Positions 1 through 5,002 of a DNA stretch of 5,002 nt are shown piece after piece. The notes beneath the pieces were generated by a model. It saw only the letters and a list, made by a program, of their open reading frames with translations. It was not told the origin of the DNA and made no database searches. The stretch comes from an uncultured Clostridia bacterium (GTDB taxonomy: Bacteria; Bacillota; Clostridia; Oscillospirales; Ruminococcaceae), in the NCBI GenBank assembly GCA_947176675.1, contig CAMWRN010000192.1:1-5002 (forward strand), in the 5' to 3' direction. Positions within the stretch are counted from its first letter, which is position 1, and the number at the start of each line of letters is the position of its first letter. Both the position numbers and the translations under genes were made by a program.

Positions 1-6
1 ATATAG

Positions 7-12
7 TATAAT
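7..12 (+). promoter_or_regulatory. Probable -10 box (TATAAT) of the small plus-strand gene
   Basis: A perfect sigma-A -10 hexamer, TATAAT, lies 33 nt upstream of the ATG at 46, in very AT-rich sequence. Transcription would start near position 18-20 and give a short leader of about 27 nt ending in a strong ribosome binding site. The matching -35 element would fall to the left of the window edge, so the promoter is only half visible. AT-rich DNA produces such hexamers by chance, so confidence is moderate. Confidence 0.45.
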
Positions 13-31
13 ATAAACATTAAAAACTAAA

Positions 32-38
32 AAGGAGG
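32..38 (+). promoter_or_regulatory. Ribosome binding site of the small plus-strand gene
   Basis: AAGGAGG ends 7 nt before the ATG at 46, near-ideal complementarity and spacing for a Firmicute. It fixes the start codon and is the best evidence that this short reading frame is a translated gene. Confidence 0.8.
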
Positions 39-45
39 AATAAAA

Positions 46-291
46 ATGAACTACCCCACATTAAAAAGCATTTTTTGGGATAACGATTTAAGACAGGAAA
101 CCGACCCCGATATCGTGGAATTGGTAAGATGTACAAACGGTTATCTGAACAAGCTTGTAAAACGAAAGCACCTTTCCGACCCCGAAGCCGAGCGCATCGG
201 CGAGCTTACCGAGCAACTTAGCGACGTTTCAAAAGCCGCAGGCTTCGAGCAGGGTTTTCACTTTGCGGTAAAGCTTTTTACTGAAAATTAG
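46..291 (+). CDS. Small hypothetical protein, 81 aa (DUF6809-like)
   Basis: I do not recognise a function. The frame starts at an ATG with AAGGAGG 7 nt upstream, has a plausible -10 box in front, and ends in TAG. The product is small, charged and probably soluble: there is no signal peptide and no membrane segment. The middle (about residues 22-62) is rich in Lys, Arg, Glu and Leu and looks helical. The C-terminal end, with a GFEQGFHFAVKLFTE pattern, resembles small Clostridia proteins grouped as DUF6809, which typically end in a GF-x-x-G/A-x-x-L-x-x-E helix. That match is from memory of the family pattern and is tentative. The gene is convergent with pyrD (24 nt between the stop codons), so it is not part of the pyrimidine operon, and nothing in the context ties it to nucleotide metabolism. 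Being a real gene is well supported; the family is not. Confidence 0.75.
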   Translation: MNYPTLKSIFWDNDLRQETDPDIVELVRCTNGYLNKLVKRKHLSDPEAERIGELTEQLSDVSKAAGFEQGFHFAVKLFTEN

Positions 292-310
292 GCGGGAAAA
301 TATCCCGCCT
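284..310 (-). terminator. Probable intrinsic terminator at the end of the pyr operon
   Basis: A perfect 8-bp stem pairs AGGCGGGA (290-297) with TCCCGCCT (303-310) around a 5-nt loop. Read on the minus strand it begins 4 nt after the pyrD stop codon and is followed by AATTTTC, a short T tract, so it fits a Rho-independent terminator for the operon. On the plus strand no T run follows, so it would be a poor terminator for the small gene, although the TAG of that gene (289-291) lies at the base of the stem. The T tract is short, so efficiency may be modest. Confidence 0.7.
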
Positions 311-314
311 GTAG

Positions 315-1229
315 TTACCAGGGTTTGACAGTACCCACAATTTCCTGCAAGTTGTTCAGCTTATTGTCCTGTACGTATTTTTCCAGACCCTCGATAATTT
401 TAACGGGAGTCATGGGGTCGGCAAACAGAGCCGCGCCTATCTGGAACGTGCTTGCGCCTGCCATCATCATTTCAACAGCGTCCTGCCATGTGGAAATTCC
501 TCCCATGCCGCAGACGGGGATAGAAACAGCGTTTGCAACCTGCCAAACCATTCTCACCGCCACGGGGAAAACCGCAGGACCAGAAAGTCCACCCATGTTG
601 TTGTGCAGAATGGGACGGCGCGTCCTGATGTCAATACGCATTCCCAGAAGCGTGTTGATTAGGGAAACTGCGTCTGCGCCCTCGGCTTCAACAGCTTTGG
701 CAATATCCGCAATGTTGGTCACGTTTGGAGAAAGCTTCATCATTACAGGCTTGGAGGTTGCCGCTCTGACAATTTTTGTAATTTGTGCCGCACCCTCGCA
801 GGTCACGCCGAAAGCCGCTCCCCCCGCCTTTACGTTGGGACAGGAAATATTTACCTCTATCATATCCACGTCGGTTTTGTCCAGCTTTTCAGCGATCTCG
901 CGGTATTCGTCCGCAGTCGAACCCGCAATATTGGCAATAATTGCCGTATCCTTGGTTTTAAGGTTGGGCAGCTCTATCTTTATAAAATGATCGATCCCGG
1001 GATTTTGCAAGCCGACGCTGTTCAGCAGACCGCTTGGAGTTTCCGCAATTCTGGGCGGAAGATTTCCGTTACGCTTTGTACCCGTCGTACCCTTGACGGA
1101 AATTCCTCCCAGCGTTGACAGCGGATAAAAATGCTCGAATTCACGTCCGTAGCCGAACGCTCCCGAAGCGGGAATAAGAGGATTTTTGAAGTCCACACCC
1201 GCAAATTTTACAGAAAGCTTGTCAGTCAC
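315..1229 (-). CDS. pyrD: Dihydroorotate dehydrogenase, catalytic subunit, type 1B
   Basis: This is the FMN-containing subunit that oxidises dihydroorotate to orotate, the fourth step of UMP synthesis, in the cytosol. With PyrK it forms the NAD-dependent class 1B enzyme. The protein is a TIM barrel of about 304 aa, normal for the family. Numbering from the TTG alternative start, it shows the N-terminal NPLIPASGAFGYG segment (17-29), SVKGTT with the flavin/substrate Lys47, NSVGLQNPG (71-79) and NISCPN (128-133). Cys131 of that last motif is the class 1 active-site base. Also present are MKLSPN with Lys166, INT (192-194), GGLSGPA (214-220), the phosphate-binding CGMGGI (241-246) and GAALF (266-270). 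The start is either GTG at 1229 or TTG at 1232. I prefer GTG because it sits 9 nt from AGGAGG and is the stronger codon. The frame overlaps the end of pyrK by 8 nt (11 nt if TTG), suggesting translational coupling and matched subunit amounts. Gene order and the Cys base exclude the quinone-linked class 2 enzyme. Confidence 0.97.
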   Translation of the reverse strand: MTDKLSVKFAGVDFKNPLIPASGAFGYGREFEHFYPLSTLGGISVKGTTGTKRNGNLPPRIAETPSGLLNSVGLQNPGIDHFIKIELPNLKTKDTAIIANIAGSTADEYREIAEKLDKTDVDMIEVNISCPNVKAGGAAFGVTCEGAAQITKIVRAATSKPVMMKLSPNVTNIADIAKAVEAEGADAVSLINTLLGMRIDIRTRRPILHNNMGGLSGPAVFPVAVRMVWQVANAVSIPVCGMGGISTWQDAVEMMMAGASTFQIGAALFADPMTPVKIIEGLEKYVQDNKLNNLQEIVGTVKPW

Positions 1230-1998
1230 CAAAAATCACCTCCTCAGCGTTGAAAACGGGACCGTCCTTGCAGACGTGAGCGTAATATTCATCGCCGTTG
1301 CGGATAGTCCTGCAAGCGCACACAAGGCAAGCCCCAACGCCGCAGCCCATTCTCTCTTCAAGGGAGACCTGACAGGGAATGTCGTTTTCCTTAGCAATTT
1401 CCACAATTCTGCGGAGCATAACGTTAGGTCCGCAGGCGTAGATAACGTCGGGCTTTTTCTTTTGCAGGACTTCTTTTAAAGCGTCCGTCACAAAGCCTTT
1501 TTTGCCCGCCGAGCCGTCGTCGGTGCAGAGTATTGTCTCAGCTCCCGTGGCGGAAAAGTCCTCCTGCAAAATAACGGCGGCGGCGTTCCTGAAGCCGCTT
1601 ATTACAGTACCCTTTTCGCCGAATTTTTTTGCAACCTCAAGCATGGGGGGATTGCCTATACCACCGCCGACGATAACAGCGCTGTCGTACTGTTCAAGCT
1701 TGAATGCCCTGCCGCCGAGAGGTGCGACAATGTCTATCATTTCACACTCCGCAAGCTGTGACATGACCTTTGTGCCCTCGCCGCGGACCTCGAAAATAAT
1801 ACGCAAAGTCCCCTTTTCCTTGTCGATAGAGCATATTGAAATGGGGCGGCGGAGCATGAAGCCCTCCGCCTTGACGTTGACGAACTGTCCCGCCTTAGCC
1901 ACTTCCGCAACCTCGGGACAGAGTATTGTCAGGTCGTATATTTCCTTTGCCAAAGTCTTTTTTGACAATATAAGATAATTGCCCTGTTTGTATTTCAT
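1222..1998 (-). CDS. pyrK: Dihydroorotate dehydrogenase electron-transfer subunit (FAD / 2Fe-2S)
   Basis: PyrK passes electrons from the FMN of PyrD through a [2Fe-2S] cluster and FAD to NAD+, completing the class 1B dihydroorotate dehydrogenase. The 258-aa length is typical. The N-terminal ferredoxin-reductase-like FAD domain (about 1-100) has GQFVNV (37-42) and the FAD-binding RRPISICS (50-57). The NAD-binding domain (about 104-210) has GGGIG (111-115) and YACGPNVML (187-195). The C-terminal cluster domain has Cys219-x4-Cys224-x2-Cys227-x15-Cys243, the expected four ligands, with an extra Cys229 beside them. The segment after GGGIG reads NPPML where I would expect I/V-PPL, a mild variation. 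The start is an ATG with AAAGGAGAGG 5 nt upstream. It is followed directly by pyrD with an overlap. It lies 232 nt downstream of carB, a larger gap than expected inside a compact operon. Confidence 0.96.
   Translation of the reverse strand: MKYKQGNYLILSKKTLAKEIYDLTILCPEVAEVAKAGQFVNVKAEGFMLRRPISICSIDKEKGTLRIIFEVRGEGTKVMSQLAECEMIDIVAPLGGRAFKLEQYDSAVIVGGGIGNPPMLEVAKKFGEKGTVISGFRNAAAVILQEDFSATGAETILCTDDGSAGKKGFVTDALKEVLQKKKPDVIYACGPNVMLRRIVEIAKENDIPCQVSLEERMGCGVGACLVCACRTIRNGDEYYAHVCKDGPVFNAEEVIFGD
1235..1244 (-). promoter_or_regulatory. Extended Shine-Dalgarno of pyrD, inside pyrK
   Basis: On the minus strand the sequence reads AGGAGGTGAT, a 10-base match to the 16S anti-Shine-Dalgarno tail, embedded in the last codons of pyrK (encoding about EEVIF). 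It is followed by two candidate starts, TTG (1232-1230) and GTG (1229-1227), 6 and 9 nt after AGGAGG. The site decides that pyrD starts here, and not at a downstream ATG. Confidence 0.85.
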
Positions 1999-2003
1999 TC
2001 AAG

Positions 2004-2013
2004 CCTCTCCTTT
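2004..2013 (-). promoter_or_regulatory. Ribosome binding site of pyrK
   Basis: AAAGGAGAGG on the minus strand ends 5 nt before the pyrK ATG (1998-1996) and supports that start. It begins 4 nt past the stop codon of the acetyltransferase remnant, so that remnant was probably once the gene directly upstream of pyrK in the same operon. Confidence 0.75.
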
Positions 2014-2017
2014 CGTA

Positions 2018-2152
2018 TTAAAACTTAATGTCGCTTATAGTCAGCTTCATACCGATATCATTTCCAACCACTTCGCCTGTTTCATAAAATCCGAACGATC
2101 TGTAAAGATTTCTTGCAACGTCATTTGCCGAATAGTACGCGACAGTCGGCAT
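2018..2152 (-). pseudogene. C-terminal remnant of a GNAT-family acetyltransferase
   Basis: A minus-strand frame of 44 codons from an ATG at 2152 to a TAA at 2018 encodes a product containing YYSANDVARNLYRSFGFYET, followed by GEVVGNDIGMKL. The N-x-V-A-x-x-L-Y-x-x-F-G-F-x-x-T-G pattern is the hallmark C-terminal end of GNAT N-acetyltransferases (the alpha4-beta7 part). The acetyl-CoA-binding Q/R-x-x-G-x-G/A loop and everything before it are absent, leaving about a quarter of a usual 140-180 aa protein. There is no ribosome binding site before the ATG, and the ATG itself lies inside an inverted repeat (2149-2187). The frame stays open upstream through the repeats to a TAA at about 2210-2212 but encodes no GNAT-like sequence there. 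The stop is 19 nt before the pyrK ATG. I read this as a decayed gene, not a functional peptide. The original substrate cannot be told. Confidence 0.72.
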
Positions 2153-2187
2153 AATATTTAATTTACGCCGAAATATTAATATTATGC
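2149..2187. repeat. AT-rich inverted repeat (10-bp arms)
   Basis: GCATAATATT (2149-2158) and AATATTATGC (2178-2187) are perfect inverted copies separated by 19 nt. An alternative shorter pairing, AATATTT (2153-2159) with AAATATT (2171-2177), lies within. The right arm touches the GC-rich hairpin at 2188 with no gap, and the left arm marks the point where acetyltransferase homology begins. It may be the edge of a small inserted repeat or an RNA stem in the carB-pyrK transcript. AT-rich arms are more easily found by chance than GC-rich ones, but ten perfect pairs are notable. Confidence 0.6.
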
Positions 2188-2209
2188 GGGCGGATATGGA
2201 AATCCGCCC
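2188..2209. repeat. GC-rich palindromic element in the carB-pyrK gap
   Basis: GGGCGGAT (2188-2195) pairs perfectly with ATCCGCCC (2202-2209) around a 6-nt loop, 22 nt downstream of the carB stop codon on the minus strand. Neither orientation is followed by a T run, so it is not a canonical terminator, and pyrK and pyrD must be read through it. GGGCGGA...TCCGCCC palindromes of this look are, in my recollection, scattered between genes in some Ruminococcus-like genomes. Membership of such a dispersed family cannot be shown from one copy. Possible roles are mRNA 3'-end protection or partial attenuation between carB and pyrKD. Confidence 0.65.
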
Positions 2210-2230
2210 TTACAAGACTGAAAACTTTCC

Positions 2231-5002
2231 TCATATCTTTGTAATATCTATCATTTCCATTTCGTCGATATTCTTGCCCATCATAAGTATGTCAGCAACA
2301 GCGTTTGCGGTGTCTATCGCCGTCAGACAGCATATAGAACGCTCAACCGTTTTGCGGCGTATCTTTACGCTGTCGAAAGCGGGAATACGTCCCTTTGCCG
2401 AGGTTGAGATAACATAGTCCACCTTGCCGCTGTCAAGGAGAGTCATAACGTTGGGCTTTTCCTCCGAAGCACGCTTTACAACGTTTGCCGCGACCATGTT
2501 TCTGTTCAGCATAGAAGCCGTGCCGCTTGTTGCGTAAATGTCAAAGCCCATATGCTCGAACTTTTCGGCAACGTACAGAATTTCCTGCTTGTCGGTATCG
2601 CGGACAGTTATAAGTACTCCGCCGCCCTGTTTCTTTTCAAAATTATAGCCTGCTCCGACAAGACCCTTGTAGAGTGCGTCCTCGAAGCTTCTTGCGATAC
2701 CCAAGCACTCGCCTGTGGACTTCATCTCCGGTCCCAAAGCGGTGTCAACGTCGTGGAGCTTTTCAAAGCTGAACACAGGTACTTTTACCGCGATAAAGTC
2801 CGCCTCTTTGTACAGACCGCTTGTGTAGCCCTGCTCTTTAAGGCTTTCGCCCAACATAATTCTTGTGGCAATATCTACCATAGGCACGCCCGTTACCTTA
2901 GAAATATATGGAACAGTTCTTGACGAACGGGGGTTAACCTCAATAACGTAAACCTCGTCGTTGTAAACAACGTACTGAATATTTACAAGACCAATAACGT
3001 GCAGCTCCATAGCGAGACGGCGTGTGTACTCGATGATAGTTTCGCGGATTTTCTTTGTGAGAGTGAGAGCAGGGTACACCGAAATAGAGTCGCCGGAATG
3101 GATACCCGCACGTTCGATATGCTCCATAATCCCGGGGATAACAAAGTCCGTGCCGTCGCAGATAGCGTCAACTTCGACCTCTTTGCCCATCATATATTTG
3201 TCGATAAGAACCGGGTTTTCAAGTCCGCCCCGCATGATAATTTCCATGTACTCGATAATGTCCTGATTTGAATGTGCAATAATCATATTCTGTCCGCCTA
3301 AAACATATGAAGGACGCATAAGAACGGGGTAACCAAGCTCCTCGGCGGCTTTCAGAGCCTCCTCGGTATTCATGACCGTATGACCGGCAGGACGTGGTAT
3401 TCCGCACTTGTTCAGCAGCTCATCGAAACGCTCTCTGTCCTCGGCAGCGTCAATGCTGTCAGCGGACGTACCGAGAATATTCACGCCCATGTCGGAAAGG
3501 TGCTTTGTCAGCTTGATAGCAGTCTGACCGCCAAACTGTACCACAACGCCGTATGGCTGTTCTGTTTCAACAATTGCTTCCACGTCCTCCTTGGTAAGCG
3601 GGTCGAAATAAAGTCTGTCGCCTGTGTCAAAGTCAGTTGAAACGGTTTCGGGGTTGTTGTTGCAGATGACCGCCTCATACCCCATTTCTTTCAAAGCCCA
3701 AACACAGTGTACGGAACAGTAGTCGAACTCGATACCCTGACCGATACGAATAGGTCCCGAACCGAAAACAATGACCTTTTTCTTGCCTGAATTTTTCCGT
3801 TCGATAAACTGTTTAGCCTCGTTTTCCTCGTCAAAGGTAGAGTAGAAATATGGGGTCTCCGCTTTAAACTCTCCAGCGCAGGTGTCAACCATTTTGAACA
3901 CCGCTCTTGTGCGCTTAGGACACTTCTGTCCGCTCAAACGCTCGATAGTGCTGTCAAGATATCCGTATCGCTTTGCCAAGTCGTATTTTTCCTCGGTCAG
4001 CTCACCGTCCTTAAGCAGTCTTTCAAGCTCCACAAGATTGTTGAGCTTAGACAAAAACCAGCAGTCAATTTTTGTGATCTCATGTATAGTTTCAATTGGG
4101 ATATTTCTTTTCAGAGCCTCGAATACCACAAAGGAACGCTCATCGTCCACAGAGTACAAAAGGTTCTTGATCTCACTGTCCTCAAACTTTTCAAGCTTTT
4201 TCAAGTTCATAGTATCAAGTCCCAGCTCAATTGAACGCACCGCTTTCATCATGGCTTGCTCAAAGGACGTTCCTATTGCCATTACCTCGCCCGTAGCCAT
4301 CATCTGCGTACCTAAAGTACGTTTTGCGTACACAAATTTATCAAACGCCCATTTAGGGAATTTTACCACAACATAGTCAAGCGCAGGCTCAAAGCAGGCA
4401 TAGGTCTTGCCCGTAACCTGATTTATAATTTCGTCAAGACTGTATCCGATAGCGATTTTTGTTGCGACCTTTGCAATGGGGTAGCCAGTCGCCTTTGAAG
4501 CCAAAGCGGAGGAACGTGAAACTCTGGGGTTTACCTCGATAACAGCGTACTCGAAGCTTGTGGGGTGAAGCGCAAACTGACAGTTGCAGCCGCCCTCGAC
4601 TTTAAGCTCGGAGATGATATTCAGTGCAGCGGTACGGAGCATCTGGTACTCCTTATCCGTTAGTGTCACCGCAGGAGCGATAACAATAGAGTCGCCCGTG
4701 TGAACGCCTACAGGGTCAAAGTTCTCCATAGAGCAGACGGTTATAACATTGCCCTTACTGTCGCGGATAACCTCAAATTCTATTTCCTTCCAGCCGCTTA
4801 TGCACTTCTCGATAAGCACCTGCGTAATGGGCGAGAGACGCAAGCCGTTTGTGGAAATGTCCCGAAGCTCGTCCTCGTTGTAAGCGATACCGCCGCCTGT
4901 TCCGCCGAGAGTAAAGGCAGGACGAACGATAACTGGGTAATCTATCACCTCTGCAAAATCAACAGCGTCCTCAACAGTTTCAACAACCTTTGAGGGTATG
5001 CA
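2231..5002 (-). CDS. carB: Carbamoyl-phosphate synthase large subunit, N-terminus cut off by window edge
   Basis: CarB makes carbamoyl phosphate from bicarbonate, two ATP and ammonia channelled from the glutaminase CarA. The product feeds UMP and arginine synthesis. The window holds 923 residues plus TGA; the frame runs off the right edge, so about 150 N-terminal residues are missing against the usual roughly 1,070. Visible numbering: the first ATP-grasp domain has IVRPAFTLGGTGGG (25-38) and IEVNPRVSRSSALASKATG (155-173), with metal-binding Glu156 and Asn158. An oligomerisation region follows (about 270-400, with DCWFLSKLNNLVELE from 313). The second synthetase half starts at VFGSGPIRIGQGIEFDY (412-428), with MRPSYVLGGQNM (562-573) and VIEVNPRSSRTVPYISK (686-702). 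The C-terminal MGS-like allosteric domain (about 793-905) keeps ITVRDTDK, YATSGTA and VISTS, the places where UMP, IMP, ornithine or PRPP bind in relatives. All domains are uninterrupted. The GTG at 4948 is an internal valine codon, not the start, because conserved CarB sequence continues upstream of it to the edge. Confidence 0.98.
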   Translation of the reverse strand, partial: CIPSKVVETVEDAVDFAEVIDYPVIVRPAFTLGGTGGGIAYNEDELRDISTNGLRLSPITQVLIEKCISGWKEIEFEVIRDSKGNVITVCSMENFDPVGVHTGDSIVIAPAVTLTDKEYQMLRTAALNIISELKVEGGCNCQFALHPTSFEYAVIEVNPRVSRSSALASKATGYPIAKVATKIAIGYSLDEIINQVTGKTYACFEPALDYVVVKFPKWAFDKFVYAKRTLGTQMMATGEVMAIGTSFEQAMMKAVRSIELGLDTMNLKKLEKFEDSEIKNLLYSVDDERSFVVFEALKRNIPIETIHEITKIDCWFLSKLNNLVELERLLKDGELTEEKYDLAKRYGYLDSTIERLSGQKCPKRTRAVFKMVDTCAGEFKAETPYFYSTFDEENEAKQFIERKNSGKKKVIVFGSGPIRIGQGIEFDYCSVHCVWALKEMGYEAVICNNNPETVSTDFDTGDRLYFDPLTKEDVEAIVETEQPYGVVVQFGGQTAIKLTKHLSDMGVNILGTSADSIDAAEDRERFDELLNKCGIPRPAGHTVMNTEEALKAAEELGYPVLMRPSYVLGGQNMIIAHSNQDIIEYMEIIMRGGLENPVLIDKYMMGKEVEVDAICDGTDFVIPGIMEHIERAGIHSGDSISVYPALTLTKKIRETIIEYTRRLAMELHVIGLVNIQYVVYNDEVYVIEVNPRSSRTVPYISKVTGVPMVDIATRIMLGESLKEQGYTSGLYKEADFIAVKVPVFSFEKLHDVDTALGPEMKSTGECLGIARSFEDALYKGLVGAGYNFEKKQGGGVLITVRDTDKQEILYVAEKFEHMGFDIYATSGTASMLNRNMVAANVVKRASEEKPNVMTLLDSGKVDYVISTSAKGRIPAFDSVKIRRKTVERSICCLTAIDTANAVADILMMGKNIDEMEMIDITKI

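Noticed and set aside
325..990. Long open frame on the plus strand (221 codons) opposite pyrD
   Set aside because: It is antisense to well-conserved pyrD codons, has no ribosome binding site, and its product is a low-complexity Ser/Ile/Ala-rich string without family motifs. It is a codon-bias shadow.
1502..1978. Open frame on the plus strand (158 codons) opposite pyrK
   Set aside because: It is antisense to pyrK, rich in Ser, Pro and Ala, and has no ribosome binding site or recognisable domain. It is a shadow.
2188..2209. Rho-independent terminator after carB
   Set aside because: The stem is GC-rich enough, but the minus-strand sequence after it is GCATAATATT, without a T run, and pyrK downstream shows no convincing promoter of its own.
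1999..2230. Separate promoter or regulatory leader for pyrKD
   Set aside because: I looked for TTGACA/TATAAT-like pairs on the minus strand. AT-rich -10-like words exist, but none has a suitable -35 element at 16-18 nt. I see no PyrR-type antiterminator or riboswitch architecture.
2184..2417. Plus-strand frame beginning in the carB-pyrK gap
   Set aside because: Most of it lies opposite the 3' end of carB, and its start falls in the palindromic repeats without a ribosome binding site.
3882..4376. Plus-strand frame of 164 codons opposite carB
   Set aside because: The Ser-rich product mirrors the reverse complement of carB coding sequence. No start signal or motif supports it.
4946..4948. GTG as a start codon for a short carB
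   Set aside because: The 18 codons upstream of it to the window edge continue the first ATP-grasp domain in frame, so the GTG is an internal valine and the gene is simply cut by the window.
1..5002. CRISPR arrays, tRNA or rRNA genes, phage or defence genes, complete insertion sequences
   Set aside because: Apart from the 2149-2209 hairpins there are no spaced direct repeats. I see no cloverleaf-like RNA and no transposase or integrase coding sequence. The window is filled by the pyr genes, and a hidden novel system is not supported.

Overview
The window is a piece of a Clostridia-type (Firmicutes) chromosome. The evidence is strong AGGAGG-type ribosome binding sites, AT-rich intergenic DNA, and a type 1B dihydroorotate dehydrogenase with a separate PyrK electron-transfer subunit. 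The CarB second ATP-grasp loop reads RPSYVLGGQNM, a form I associate with Ruminococcus-like gut bacteria. That genus-level hint is an impression, not a demonstrated placement.

Nearly all of the window is the distal part of a de novo pyrimidine (UMP) biosynthesis operon on the minus strand. Read in the direction of transcription (high to low coordinates) it holds: carB, cut by the right edge and lacking roughly its first 150 codons (5002-2231); a 232-nt gap holding two back-to-back hairpins and the C-terminal remnant of a GNAT acetyltransferase (2230-1999); pyrK (1998-1222); and pyrD (start about 1229, end 315), which overlaps the end of pyrK. A hairpin followed by a short T tract closes the operon at 310-284. 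On the left, a small plus-strand gene (46-291, 81 aa, function unknown) with its own -10 box and a strong ribosome binding site converges on pyrD. Its stop codon lies inside the shared hairpin.

Functionally, CarB (with the glutaminase CarA, not visible) makes carbamoyl phosphate, the first committed precursor. PyrD and PyrK form the NAD-linked flavin/iron-sulfur dihydroorotate dehydrogenase that oxidises dihydroorotate to orotate. The steps between (PyrB, PyrC) and after (PyrE, PyrF) are outside the window.

The core genes look intact and ordinary. The one place whose structure the housekeeping genes do not explain is the carB-pyrK gap, where a truncated acetyltransferase reading frame abuts an inverted repeat exactly. 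I see no convincing undescribed system here. This looks like an ordinary metabolic region with one small scar.
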